DNA of 64,000 nt from Phyto melanocephala (GCA_941918925.1 OW799233.1:109861833-109925832), one strand, 5' to 3'. Shown: positions 1-11,202, counted from the first letter of the stretch. Translations and numbers: made by a program. Notes: generated from the letters alone by a model not told the origin.

Positions 1-744
1 ACCATTCGCACTACATGTGAAGCGTATTTTCAAAGAACAGAGCAGGAGATTAAATAAATTTTCAAACACCTTTGAGCTATTGGAAGGTATTAAAAATTTA
101 TTCAGGGTAATTTTTGTTAACAATCCTCGTAATTATTCAGCATACAGTATGGATTACAAACCTTTCATTATCCTAATTAACAAAAGAAGAACATACAAGC
201 ATCTTAATGTATATAATTATCCAAACATACTTGTATGTACGTACGTACATAAATACTCTCCCATGCATAAATTCTCATTAACAGACACGTACAAGGAATA
301 GCAATTACAGTATCGACATCAAATCAATGAACCGTTTATAAACGATAAACCCTTTGTTGTTATTATTGCAAACTGTGCCATTAACAGAAAAATATATGCA
401 AATACACATAAACACTATATGCTACAAACAAACAAACAAACAAAATTCACAATCTGATAAACATACGCTCAGTATAAAATGTTAAAACTTTGTGAGTTAA
501 TATGCGTTTGACTAGCTGGTTAATAAGTTCATTGTAATTAATGAATTGAAATAACTTTATCTTGTTTATACATATCAAATGCAATGTGCAATAATAAGCA
601 GACAGATCTTTAACAAAAATTTATAAATAGATTGAATTTAATATTAATTTGTTCAAATTATAATAGTAAAGGTAAAGGGTTCAATTTAGAGCAGAATTTT
701 GATATCACTACGAAACATACATAGTTTCATAGCATTGTCGACTT
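1..744. other. AT-rich DNA, no gene recognised
   Basis: Only short frames are present. The longest, 94 codons at 17-301 on the plus strand, has no recognisable motif and a composition expected of random AT-rich DNA. Small direct repeats such as AAACAAACAAACAAAC near 427 are the only structure seen. Confidence 0.6.
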
Positions 745-800
745 AAAAGAAAGGTTTATTCGGCTGTGTCGAAATTTATATACCCTTCACACAGTTTGCA
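745..800 (-). mobile_element. DINE-A 3'-end fragment
   Basis: The stretch TTATTCGGCTGTGTCGAA followed by TATACCCTTCACACAG is the terminal hairpin plus subterminal motif of the DINE-A elements described below, here cut to about 55 bases. Nothing of the body remains. Confidence 0.5.
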
Positions 801-1304
801 CAATAAACTAAAGAGCGGTACAAGCATTGGAAAAAGTGGTTTAAAAGCAATCTCGTTAACTTTAAATTGAATGTGTGTGTATTACTCTCTCATTACAAAG
901 TACATACTTAGAAAAAATATGGTTGTCGTAATCATAATCGAAGAGCAACATACTATGATTGAATTGTATGGTTATGGTTGAAACATATAATGGTTACCGG
1001 TAATCATTTTTTTTTTTTTTAATTAAAGTATTATTCAATAATCATATATATGACTACAATTGAAATCGACAATCTTTGCTTCTTTACGGCAAATTATTGT
1101 CTTTTGCTGTAACATACACATATTGATTGTACTTACCCATTTAATTGCAATTTTTTACCGATATTTTTTTACATTTTCTGGGTTATTTTTAAATTTTATT
1201 TAATTTTTTAAAATTTTTGTTTCTTTTTTTGACATCTCAAACTTTCAAAATAATAAAAATTTATTCAGCAAGAAGAAGAACAGTTGAAATCAAATTATTA
1301 TTAA
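801..1304. other. AT-rich DNA without recognised feature
   Basis: Contains a poly-T run near 1003-1019 and no frame of note. No repeat matching other parts of the window was seen. Confidence 0.5.
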
Positions 1305-2167
1305 AACAAGTAAAAGTGCTATATTCAGCAGTGCCGAATCTTATATACCCTTCACAACGTGTAATCATGCAATAACAGTAGTTTGTATCACCATTCCATA
1401 TGATATACGTACATACATATAAAAAACATACACATATAAAAACATCACATTGTAAAATTATAAATTTACGTATATATGTTTAAAAAAAATTAAAAAAAAA
1501 TATTAAAAAAAAATTTAAAAAAAAAAATTTTAAAAAAAAATTAAAAAAAAATTTTTTTTAAATAATTAAAATATATATAGTAAATATAAAACAAAAAAAA
1601 ATATTTGAAAAAAAAATTAAAAAAAAAATAAATAAAAAATAATAATAAAAATATATATAAATAAAATATATTAAATAAAAAATAAAAAAAAAAATAAAAA
1701 AAAAATTAAAAAAAAAATATAAAAAAAATAAAAAAAATTTTTTTTGCCTCAGCTGGGATTCGATGCCACGTTTTCTCTAACCAGTATACACGTTTGTATG
1801 TATGTATGTTGTTGTTGTAATGTTGTTTTTGTGAAAAAAAAAATCGAGGTGGTCGTGGGTTTTAACTCATATCTCAGTTGTTTATGTACCGATGTTTCTG
1901 ATTTTCAATACCAATCTACTCCCGAATATTTCTGATATTTTAATACCTCAACCGAGTCCAAGCGATGTCGGGGGGCTTTAAAAATTTGATTTCAACATAC
2001 ACACGGACAGACGGTCAGACGGACAGACTGACAGGGCTTAATCGACTCCCCTGTTCATAAGCTTTCAGAAAATATATACTTTATGGGGTCGGAAATCAAA
2101 ATTGTAGAAATTTCACACGGAATGACAAACCTATATATACCCTTTTTCACTGTGTGAAGGGTATAAA
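1305..2167 (-). mobile_element. DINE-A (DINE-1/INE-1-like Helentron), copy 1
   Basis: Non-autonomous rolling-circle-type element, read on the minus strand. Its 5' end is the hairpin TATACCC...GGGTATA around 2137-2164. The conserved core with GACCCCATAAAGTATATA and the repeated CTGTCCGT block (about 1990-2110, reverse complement) follows. Then comes a long low-complexity A/T tract (about 1470-1745) and a 3' terminal hairpin ATTCGGC/GCCGAAT-type followed by a CTTTTACTTG terminus at 1305. The core and the order of parts match Drosophila INE-1/DINE-1 (established knowledge). No protein is encoded: the 63-codon frame at 1744-1935 is a shadow of the conserved body. Here the terminal hairpin is imperfect (TTCAGCAGTGCCGAA). 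Confidence 0.8.
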
Positions 2168-2699
2168 AATCATTGCTTAATTGCTTTCTAATCATACTGT
2201 TGTATCACACATTATTTAATGATTATTTCTAATTTGTTAATGCTTTTAAATATAATGGTTTTTTTGTCGCATTAATTTTTTTCAATCACACTATTTTTAA
2301 ATGATAACCATTTTAAAATTTTTGCGTACAGTAAACATTAAATGATACAATTCAAACAAATGCTTGATTTTCGTGACAAGATATATGATGAAATGAAACA
2401 AAAATAACTATTACTTGTTTTCGACAACCAAATATTTTTATAGAAACTATAATATGACCGTCGTGATCATGTCGTAACCATGTTTTTTCTTTGCGTGTAC
2501 ATAAAAACATTTAATTTTACTTAGAAACAGTAGAAAACATATTTTAATTTATAATATTAAATGAAATGCTATTAACTAATTGCTGAAAAACATTTTACAA
2601 AAAAATATATTTTTGAGCTTTTAAAAGAATAATCCACACAAGCATATCAATTAGGAAACCAATTATATTAAATTAAAATAATATGCATTTGTGTTGGGG
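2168..2699. other. AT-rich DNA without recognised feature
   Basis: No coding frame, repeat match or hairpin that stands out on either strand. Confidence 0.5.
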
Positions 2700-3116
2700 A
2701 TGCCAAATCCGAAATACTTATACTTAATAGTGTTTTCAAAAGAAATGGCTAATCCAGACCATTAAATTAGACTAAAAAAAAACTAAAATCCAAGATGGCC
2801 TTCCAAACCCCATATTATTGGTAGAAACGTAAAGAACTTGGCCAGTAGAATAAAGTGAACTATTAAAAGTTGTAAAATCAAAGATGGCGTCCGAGACAAT
2901 ATGGCGGAAATTTTTTTCCTAACTTGCATCAATATGGTTATCAAATGAAGGGAATTAACTCACGGAATATAGCTGACTTTGTAAAAATTTAAAATGGAAG
3001 ATGGTATGGGAAATAATAAAGCAAAATGGCTTTAATTTTAAATCTAATATCTAGGCTATCAAATTAGGAACGTCCAAATATGACATTCTAATTTTTAAAA
3101 CAGAAGGGTTAATGTA
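2700..3116 (+). mobile_element. DINE-C body fragment
   Basis: Two imperfect internal copies of a block reading AAAATCCAAGATGGC...CAATATGG...TATCAAATGAA occur here. The same block lies downstream of a DINE-type 5' core at 29020-29120, and its reverse-strand relatives occur at 10540-10860, 21540-21700 and 34600-34880. Both ends are missing: DINE-A copy 2 begins directly at the right edge. Confidence 0.5.
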
Positions 3117-3896
3117 TATTATACCCTTCACACAACGAAAAAGGGTATATATAGGTTTGTCATTCCGTGTGAAATTTCTACAATTTTCATTTCCGACCCC
3201 ATAAAGTATATATTTTCTGAAAGCTTATGAATAGGGGAGTCGATTTAGCCCTGTCAGTCTGTCCGTCTGTCCGTGTGTATGTTGAAATCAACTTTTTGAA
3301 GCCCCCCGACATCACTTAGACCCGGGTGAGGTATTGAAATATCAGAAATATTCGGGAGTAGATCGGTATTGAAAATCAGAAACATTGGTACATAAACAAC
3401 TGAGATATGAGCAAAAACCCACGACCACCTCGATTTTTTTTTCACAAAAACAACATTACTACAACAACATACATACATACATACAAACGTGTATACTGGT
3501 TAGAGAAAACGTGGAATCGAATCCCAGCTGAGCCAAAAAAAAAATTTTTTTTTAATTTTTTTTTTATTTTTTACTTAATATATTATTTATATTTTTATTA
3601 TTTTTATTTTTTTTTTTTAATTTTTTTTGTTTATTTTTTTTTTTGTTTTATATTTATTATATATATTTTAATTTTTTTTTTTAATTTTTTTTTTTAAATT
3701 TCTTTATTTTTTTTTAACATACATACGTAAATTTATAATTTTACAATGGGATGTTTTTATATATTATGTATGTTTTTTATATGTATGTACGTATATCATA
3801 TGGGATGAATGGTGATACAAACTACTGTTATTGCATGACTACACGTTGTAAAGGGTTTATAAGATTCGGCACGGCCGAATATAGCGCTCTTACTTG
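3117..3896 (+). mobile_element. DINE-A, copy 2 (full length)
   Basis: A complete copy in the plus sense. The 5' hairpin at 3120-3150 pairs TATACCC with GGGTATA. The core follows with GACCCCATAAAGTATATA at about 3195 and CTGTCCGTCTGTCCGTGTG at about 3258. Then come a conserved block (GATATGAGCAAAAACCCACGAC), an ACATACATAC microsatellite and a T-rich tract at 3538-3715. It ends with the perfect hairpin ATTCGGCACGGCCGAAT at 3864-3880 and the terminus ATAGCGCTCTTACTTG at 3881-3896. This hairpin plus short tail corresponds in position and sequence to the Drosophila INE-1 3' end. Frames at 3254-3478 and 3407-3697 are shadows of the repeat. Confidence 0.85.
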
Positions 3897-4195
3897 TTTT
3901 ATTTGTCACTTTGTTTTTAATGCAATGCCCGATTTATTTTACTGTGGTGCTGCAGTCACTCAAATCATAATATGCTGGACCAGCACAGCATAATTTTATT
4001 TTTAAGTAAAGAGAATTATAAATATCATACAGTTTTGGAATCTAGAACTCCAATATCCCAAATTTCAATGTGTAGCAAACTTTCCTCACATAACAACTCA
4101 AATATGTATGTGTATGCATATTTTCAATTTGCCCTTTTGACCTTAAACGCACTTGTATGGATAACTTTTAAATTTCTGTATTCAATTGAAGAAAA

Positions 4196-4832
4196 AAGAA
4201 AGCAATATGCAGCGATGGAAAAATGTATATGGTTGGATCACCGGTAATTCTTATTCGCAACTTAAACGTACTAAAGTTATGCAACGGAACCAGATTGACC
4301 ATCAAAAACTGTTCACCAAATTTAATCGAGGCAACAATCATCGGTGGCAGATTCAAAGGCGAAGACGTACATATTCCACGAATTCCGATGATTTCCAACG
4401 ATTTACCATTCCAATTCAAGCGGCTCCAATTCCCTTTGCGTCTTGCCTTTGCTATTACCATCAACAAAGCACAAAGCCAATTGATGTTTTTCACACGGCC
4501 AGTTGCATGTGGCTTGCTCCTGAGTTGGAACGCCAAAAAATGTATACGTTTTTACACCAACTAAAAAAACAAGAAACATTGCCTCTCCGTTGGCCTTAAG
4601 ATGAAGTAATAAATAAATATAATTTCTGATTTGCCTTAAATACATGCGTTTCTTTTTAGATTGAGCCCATACCTACACCATATGTAAGTTATTCTGTAAA
4701 AAAACTTTATGATCGGTATTCCGTGGATTTTTATTTGAAGGCCGTAAATTTCGTTAAAAGCTCAATTTAAATCGTGTGGTAAAACTATGCTTATGTTTGC
4801 TTAGGGCCAGCAACACGGACCGGGTCAGCTAG
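4196..4832 (+). mobile_element. Helitron, 3' end of an autonomous copy
   Basis: A 5'-truncated canonical Helitron. It retains the C-terminal helicase coding region and then about 230 bases ending in a GC-rich segment CACGGACCGGGTCAG followed by CTAG at 4829-4832, with T as the next base. CTAG before a T, preceded by a GC-rich hairpin-prone segment, is the usual Helitron 3' end (CTRR; insertion between A and T). The 5' boundary is uncertain because no Helitron 5' TC end is visible upstream. Confidence 0.75.
4220..4604 (+). pseudogene. Helitron Rep/helicase, C-terminal PIF1-like helicase part (broken)
   Basis: The frame contains VGSPVILIRNLNV, CNGTRL, EATIIGG and KGEDVHIPRIPM, then FKRLQFPLRLAFAITINKAQ. 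These are the C-terminal motifs of the PIF1-type superfamily 1 helicase domain of Helitron replication proteins; the last segment is motif VI territory. After INKAQSQ the reading frame shifts, and the expected ending (CFSHGQLHVACS, then VGTPKNVYVF to the stop near 4604) continues in another frame with an internal TGA. In an active element the protein nicks and unwinds DNA for rolling-circle transposition. This copy cannot be functional because the Rep nuclease half is absent and the frame is interrupted. Confidence 0.85.
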
Positions 4833-6775
4833 TTTTTATTAAATTTCATAATAAAAGTTAAAGTTATAATATAACTACTCCCGATCACTGTTTTTAAATT
4901 TTGTTCTTAATTATATGATTCGAATAATGACAAATTCGAGTTATGGTGTTATTTTTAAAAATACAAAAACTATTAAAAAAACAACACCCTTTTGTAAATG
5001 TTTATTTAATTAACGAATTTGTAATGCAATTTTTTTTTGAAAAATATTGCGCAGATTACCAATGGTCATATTCAATTTATGCAAATGTCGCATTCATTTG
5101 AAATACGGTTGACTACAGTTTACACAATACTTATTAAAGAAATACTTTCAAATGTTTTTGTACGTTAGGTGGATCATAAGTTTGATAATTTTTCTAATAT
5201 TAAGAATTGTTTTCCAGTTTTTAAATCAAATTGAGAAGAAGTCCATATGGCACTTCTTATTTGCAATTAAAAATCATCGTCTTCGTGATTTGCTAATTGT
5301 TCGCCCAATTTATTTATTTAAATAAGATAACTAACAATTGTTTTGTTTATTAGAGGAAGTTATTACATGTATTGGAATTATAATTAATTATTAAGATTTA
5401 ATCTATTTACTTGATATGACGATTTTAAGAAAACGTCAAGAGAAAGTCTACACGTACTGAAATCGCGATAAAATTAAGCAACATAAGACTTAACTTAAAT
5501 TTATAAAACTTTCCTGCATGGTTGTTAAAAAATTTAATATTCAACATCCTTAAAAATTTACCTAACTTTAATTTTCCATCCCTGACATCAGTGACAATAT
5601 TGCCAATACATTGTTTAACACTTTTTCATTTGTACTTATTTGTTCCCTAGAAATGGCTTAACACAAACTACTACTTATTTGCTTTGCTACGTTGTGTGAT
5701 ATTTTGTCAACTTTGATATATAATTGCCTAATTCACAACATATCGTAAAAGTTTTATGACACCGAATTCCACAGTACTTTCACGCACTTGGCTAAACATT
5801 TCTGATGAATTTTTTTGCATTATATACAAAAGGTCTGCCTATATTTGTAGAATATCTTTTAAATACATAAAAGATGGAAAAGTTTATACTTCTACGATAG
5901 GCTGTGAATTCGGCAAATGTATACATGTCCATTTGCAGTGCTGTGTGTGTGTGTTTGTGTTTTCATGTTGCATTTAATGACCATCCCAACACGTTCAACT
6001 TGACATTCTGCCTGAGTGCACAATTATACGATTTAATTGCAAAAATGAACTGAAAAAAGAACGATTTAAAGTAAACATGCAGTCAAAATACGTTTGTTTT
6101 TTCTTCACTATAAAAATTTTACAAAACAAAGATACTTTTTGTAGAAGATGTTGGCAAAAAACCAATAAAAATTAATTATTTTATTGAGAGAAAAAAAAAA
6201 CTACAAAACATATTGAAAATGAAGCAGATTTTTTATTTAAGTTATAAGCGGTATTTTAATTGGCATTTTAGTTAAGCTCATATAACAATTAATGAAAGTC
6301 ACAAGGGATTTTTAAAGACACACGTTGCACAATAGGGAAATAGAAGAAGTAAGGTATCAGTAAGTCTGAAAGAGTGATCAAGTCCTCGAAACTAGTTGGC
6401 AAGCCTTTTTCAAATATTTATCACTTCCAACTTTAATACCGATGTACAGTAGAAAGAACCACCTTATTAGCACAAAAAGTAAATGTGCCTCGTACCCTTT
6501 CGAATATAACTTTAAGGTATTTTTGCAAGACAATTTCGAAGGAAAAATCTGTTTTTTTCCAAACGTAGGGATCCATTTTTATATTTTTGTTACATATAGA
6601 AGCCTCTGTCTCTAGAAAAACAGTATTTTGCTCTAAAGACCATCGATCTAAGTATCCCGTTCCGGTATTTACCCATTGGATTCTTGTTCCTACAATTTCA
6701 ATGTTGCAGCCTAATATCAGGTTCTTAAAGCTCGTGGAAAATCATTACACTTTAAAAATATTTTTTTGTTTACTT
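4833..6775. other. AT-rich DNA without recognised feature
   Basis: Almost 2 kb with no frame carrying a recognisable motif, no inverted repeats of note and no match to the repeat families in this window. The frames at 5756-5977 and 6587-6847 show no domain. Confidence 0.5.
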
Positions 6776-6778
6776 TTT

Positions 6779-6900
6779 TGTCGACTATTGTCTCAAGAAT
6801 CGACGATAGTCTCGAGAGCCGACTATTGTCTCGAGAGTCGACTATAGTCTCGAGAGTCGACTTTAGTCTCGAGAGTCTACTAGAGAAAGACTCTAGGTTC
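6779..6900. repeat. Palindromic minisatellite, unit about 19-20 bp
   Basis: Five to six imperfect units alternate two self-complementary motifs: TCGACTATTGTC/GACTATAGTC and TCTCGAGA. The register TCGACTATNGTCTCGAGAG repeats from 6780 to about 6880 and decays afterwards. Because each half-unit is itself palindromic, the array can fold in many registers. It abuts a TAA-flanked MITE at 6923. Confidence 0.8.
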
Positions 6901-6922
6901 GACTATATTCTATAGATTCTAA

Positions 6923-7289
6923 GTCCCCGTTTAGACAGGAAAACGTTTGGAAGGGAAACATTTTGTTTGAAAGAGAGAGAGACGGGTGGGGAAAAAAATA
7001 TGAAATTTGTTTCCCGTTCTCGGAGGCATGCTTTGTGCCTTCATTCTTATTGTTTACATTTGCTATGCTTTTTGACATTTGCTATATTTCTTTTCGGCGT
7101 GCTTTGTTCTCTATGTTTTATATTTGAATGAAAATAAAAAAATAAATCATGGTCTAAATAAAATTAAAATAAATAAAAATAAACTGGAATGCTTCCGACA
7201 TCAAAGCTTATCGGTATGACCACGAAAGAAAATACAAAAAAGAATTCCAGATGTTTCCCTTCCAAATGTTTCCCTGTGTAAACGTGGAC
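6923..7289. mobile_element. MITE with TAA target duplication (PIF/Harbinger type)
   Basis: Terminal inverted repeats of about 40 bases start GTCCCCGTTTAGACAGG on the left and GTCCACGTTTACACAGG on the right (reverse complement), followed on both sides by a shared TTTGGAAGGGAAACAT. TAA flanks both ends (6920-6922 and 7290-7292). A 3-bp TAA/TTA duplication is characteristic of PIF/Harbinger elements. It is 367 bp long with no transposase; the 61-codon frame on the minus strand at its left end is not convincing. Confidence 0.75.
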
Positions 7290-7292
7290 TAA

Positions 7293-7834
7293 TAAAGTCT
7301 GTAAAATTTCTTTGCTATTTAGTATTGTGGAACAAAACCATTTTGGTTGAAATTTTTATCTTAAAAGATCAGGTTTTATTAAAGCAAAAAAAAATTTAAA
7401 AACTAAAGAAAGTTAAAAAAAAATTTCAGTTGATATTGGACTGACAATGCAAATTTAACAACGCCGACCGAATTATTAAAAAAGTTATTAACCGCAAATA
7501 GAGACAAAAATTTAAAAAAAAATAATGGAAAATTAATTTCTTTGTACAATTTTGAAATTTAATTAAGCAAAAGAATTATTTACCTAAAGAATAAAATAAA
7601 AAAAGAAATCGATTCAATCATTAATTTATTTTTCATTGAAAATAAGAAAGCAGCGTTCAGTCGGTTCTCAAGACACACAACCGTTTGGAGTTTATCGTTC
7701 ATAAAACAAAAACATATTTCACTACAAGAACTGCAGCTGCTTTTCCAAGAATTATTGCAAGAAAGCTCATCTGTTTTTTTCGTAAATTCAGCTAGTGGCA
7801 TTATTAATTAAGCCCATTTTTAATACCAACCCCT
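7293..7834. other. AT-rich DNA without recognised feature
   Basis: The minus-strand frame at 7580-7801 has no recognised motif. Nothing else was seen. Confidence 0.45.
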
Positions 7835-7965
7835 AGCCTTTTCGGTTCGATCTTTATCGTGCTTTCAACGGACGGTCAGACGGTTGCATCTAGTACATCG
7901 TTCTAAAATAAGCACAGAACTCAAAAATATACACATTAGGGGTCTTAAAATTAACATTTTGTTGT
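7835..7965 (-). mobile_element. DINE-B core fragment
   Basis: CCTAGCCTTTTCGGTTCGATC, ATCGTGCTTTCAACGGACGG and the following ATATACACATTAGGGGTCT match, with decay, the DINE-B core at 50205-50345 in the same orientation. Only about 130 bases survive. Confidence 0.6.
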
Positions 7966-8744
7966 GTTAAAATCGCAATGACGATATTGATATACCCCAT
8001 AACGGTTTTTTTCTTGGTCTTTGTAAGAATGTAATAAAGCAAATCCTTTGATGGACAAAAGAAAAAAAATAAATATTTTTTTAAGATGTCTTGTAAGAAT
8101 ATTTCATATTCGAAGGCACTCTTTCAGGAATACTGTAATGTATGTATGGAATTTTGACAACAGAATTTAATTGAAGTTTCCAAATATTTCAATATATATT
8201 CAAAACCAAGCAGCAAATAAATATAAAAATAATTGAATCAAAGTTTACTATTTTTCTTGTGTTATCTCTTAGTCTATAATTCGTAGAAAGACGTGGATTA
8301 ATAAAAACTCAATAGGATTTTGTTTACTGCCGACTTTTGATAAAAGACTTTTTATTAAATATTTACTGCCATATTCATAAAATTTCATAAAGGGTTTATA
8401 AAATTGGTTTTCTATAGAAATTTTACTTATAGTTATATGTGGTTACCACAATTTTTAAACCAAAATAAGAAAAAAGAAAATATTTAACCAAAATATAGTG
8501 CAAACTACATTATACAATGTTCACACACGCGTCTTTATTGTCAATTTTTTATATTCCCGCAATTAAAGGCCTTTATTGAGCTCAATTTACCATACTAAAA
8601 ATTATTGTTGCACTTATTGCCCAAAACTCGAAATACAACACTTGAGAAGTATGTTCTGTGAGAAGAAGAATTTCTAATGTCAAACAAATAAATATACAAA
8701 AAACAAAATGTAAAAAAATGGAAAATGGTTGATGGAAATTTTGA
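7966..8744. other. AT-rich DNA without recognised feature
   Basis: No frame above background and no match to other parts of the window. Confidence 0.45.
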
Positions 8745-8880
8745 TAAAATGTTTAAATGAATTCAAATACATCAGTATATACATATAATTGTAAATATAT
8801 TTAATGGACAGGGAAAAAAACTAAAGAGAAGGCATTATTTGATTTGGAAACACATCGTATTTTTACAGCTATCAAATGTA
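8745..8880. repeat. Dispersed repeat R1, copy 1
   Basis: The segment with GAAGGCATTATTTG and CGTATTTTTACAGCTATCAA matches the reverse complement of 28072-28198 over about 130 bases. It is interrupted at 8880 by a DINE-C 3' region. The identity of R1 is unknown. Confidence 0.6.
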
Positions 8881-8917
8881 ACAGTGCCGAATCAGGAATA
8901 CCCTATACTATTATATA

Positions 8918-10515
8918 CAGTGACCGACAAAAGTCTACGTACGACCACAATTTTTGACATTTTAGAAGTCTAAAAACGCTAAATAAAAAACTAATAATGT
9001 AGTTTTGTTCCAAATTCAATTTTATTGATATAAGCAAAAAAAAAATATATTTTCCAACATTAAATTAAAAAATTATTCAAGAAAAACAATCAAAATACGT
9101 TGACAAAAGTCTACATACGACAAACAAGGAATTGTTAATGTTGTTGAATACTAAGAGAAAAGTGCCGTTATTTATTTTTTACTTCTATTATTGCGTTAAA
9201 GGATTGATTTATATTCTTTTTAGTAGTGAATTAGAGTGATTGAGTTAATATTAAAATGGAATAATGGCTTGTCGCAAAGAAATTTCAATTGAAGTAGGAA
9301 ATTTAGTTGTAAAGTACAGAAATGAAAAAAAATCATTTGATGAAATATCAAAGCTATTGAATTTAAGTAAATCTACTGTTCAAACAATATTCAGCAATTA
9401 TTAAAGCACTGGTACTATGAAAGTAAGCTGCGTAGTGGTCGTCCAAAGAAACTCAATCGAAGAGACGTTAGTTTTATTTTAAAAGAAGTGGACAAACAGC
9501 CTAAGGTGAATGGTTCGAAATTGGCCGCAGAGCTAGCCAGAAGATCAGAAATAATTGTATACCCACGAACCATACAAAGAACCTTAAATAATAATGGTTA
9601 CCACAGCAGAACTCCTAGAAAAATACCCCTAATAAGTGAAAAAAATCGTAAACTTCGTTTGGAGTTTGCTATAAAAGCATATTGAAAAGGGATTTGATTT
9701 CTGGAAACGAGTTTTTTTCACTGACGAATCCAAATATAACATATTTGGAAGTGATGGGAGAGATAAAGTTTGGCGAAAAATAAATACAGCGTTGAATCCT
9801 AAAAACTTAGTTAGTACAGTTAAACACGGCGGAGGTAGTGTAATGGTTTGGGGGGCTGTGGCTGCTTCTGGAGTAGAAAACCTGGTTTTTATTGAGGGTA
9901 ATATGGATCGGTATCAATACAAATCTATTCTAGAACAAACTTTGAAACAATCGGTTGATTATTTAAGTCTGTGAAAGTTGGATATTCCAACAAGACAACG
10001 ATCCGAACCATACGGCGTTAATTGTCAAAGATTGGTTGCTGTACCATGCTCCACGACAGTTGTACACACAACCACAAAGTCCGGACTTGAACGTCATTGA
10101 GCACGTGTGGGAGATACTACAACGAAAAATCCGAAATCATAATATTACTAGTGCCCCAATGCTGAGACTGAAGCTTCAAGAAGAATGGCAAAATATTTCA
10201 TCTACAGAGTTAGAAAATTTAGTTAATTCGATGCCAAGAAGGTTACAGGTATTAATTTTAAAAATTAGTGGTAGTTTTTAATACTCGAAATAAGTTTTTA
10301 TGTTATCTTGAATATCGTATGTAGACTTTTGTCAACGTATTTTAATTGTTTTTCTTGGATAATTTTTTAAGTTAATGTTGAAAAATATATTTTTTTTGCA
10401 TATATTAATAAAATTGAATTTGAAACAAAACTGCATCATTAGTTTCTTGTTTAACGTTTTTAGACTTCTAAAATGTCAAAAATTGTGGTCGTACGTAGAC
10501 TTTTGTCGGCCACTG
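8918..10515 (+). mobile_element. Tc1-like DNA transposon (DD34E), complete ends
   Basis: A 1598-bp element with long, nearly perfect terminal inverted repeats of over 60 bases. Each starts CAGTG[A/G]CCGACAAAAGTC and continues through TACGTACGACCACAATTTTT. A TA dinucleotide flanks each end (8916-8917 and 10516-10517), the Tc1/mariner target duplication. Length, CAGTG ends and a DD34E transposase identify a Tc1-like element. The good match between its ends suggests a moderately recent insertion, but the gene is broken. It sits inside a DINE-C copy. Confidence 0.95.
9264..10281 (+). pseudogene. Tc1-like transposase, frameshifted
   Basis: The reading frame begins with MACRKEISIEVGNLVV at 9264 and runs into a stop at about 9402. 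It resumes in other frames at about 9424 (SGRPKKLN, a GRPR-like motif between the two paired-type helix-turn-helix parts), at about 9690 (FFTDESKYNIFG, first catalytic Asp) and at 9973 (FQQDNDPNHTA, second Asp; SPDLNVIEHVWE, the Glu). The spacing from second Asp to Glu is 34 residues, so the catalytic triad is DD34E and all three residues survive. At least one stop and three frameshifts prevent one continuous product. The enzyme would cut and paste the element at TA sites in the nucleus. Confidence 0.9.
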
Positions 10516-11155
10516 TATGTATATACTAGTGAAGATTGTAATTTTCATAATTAGGAGGTCAAAAACACAATATAACTCACATTTGTTTTCGGACTATTTT
10601 GAATATTTATAAAATTTGTATGCTGTATTTCACTGGTTATGCCTTCATTTGATACCAATATGGAGGGCTTAAGGGGGGTAAATTTGTAAATACTAGATTA
10701 AACCAATATATACATTTTCGTATGCCATTTGATAGGAGTGGCTATTAAAGATTTTTGATTTTTTACAATGTATACTTAACTATACTTTACTAATCAAACC
10801 CTTTTACTTGATGCGCATATTGAGTATCTCGGCAATTGAGTGTCATTAATCTTTCTAAAAATAATTCGAAATTAGAAAAAACAAGTATTTAAGAGCCCTA
10901 TATTCAGCCGTGCCGAATCTTATATACCCTTCACAACGTGTAGTCATGCAATAACAGCAGTTTTTATCACCATTCATCCCATATGAAATACGTACATACA
11001 TATAAAAAACACACATAAAAACATCCCATTGTAAAATTAAAAATTTACGTATGTATGTTAAAAAAAAATATAAAAAAAATTAAAAAAAAATTAAACAAAA
11101 AAATTTAAAAAAAAAAATTTTTTAATAATATTTATTTGGTTGTTGGGTTTAAGCT

Positions 11156-11202
11156 GGTTTATATGCATTTCACTGGTGCTTATGCCAGATCATCAGTAAA
11201 CC
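11156..11202 (-). ncRNA. Hammerhead ribozyme (type I), copy 1
   Basis: Same 47 bases as the plus-strand copy at 11917-11963, on the minus strand. It shows stem I GGTTTA/TAAACC, core CTGATGA, stem II CTGG/CCAG with an 8-base loop, GAAA, and the short self-complementary stem III ATGCAT followed by the cleavage base A. Confidence 0.75.

Larger units (their letters stand above)
8884..10879 (-). mobile_element. DINE-C copy, split by a Tc1-like element
   Basis: The left part (8884-8917) has AGTGCCGAATCAGGAATACCC, a decayed DINE 3' region. After the inserted Tc1-like element the body continues from 10518 to about 10860, with blocks TTGATACCAATATGGAGGGC and CAAACCCTTTTACTTGATGC shared with the DINE-C copies at 21540-21700 and 34600-34880. 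The 3' terminal tail and the 5' core are both missing. Confidence 0.5.

Noticed and set aside
17..301. 94-codon frame at the window start
   Set aside because: No recognisable motif and AT-driven composition; it could in principle be an exon but nothing supports it.
1470..1745. A-rich tract as a possible poly-A tail of a retrotransposed gene
   Set aside because: The same tract occurs at the same place in every DINE-A copy, in either orientation, so it is an internal low-complexity part of that element.
3407..3697. 96-codon plus-strand frame with an aromatic, membrane-like C-terminus
   Set aside because: It runs through DINE-A copy 2 and its poly-T tract; the Phe/Tyr/Ile run is simply T-rich DNA.
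4168..4645. Three overlapping frames of 80-137 codons on other frames and strand of the Helitron relic
   Set aside because: They are shadows of the helicase frame at 4220-4604, which alone carries family motifs.
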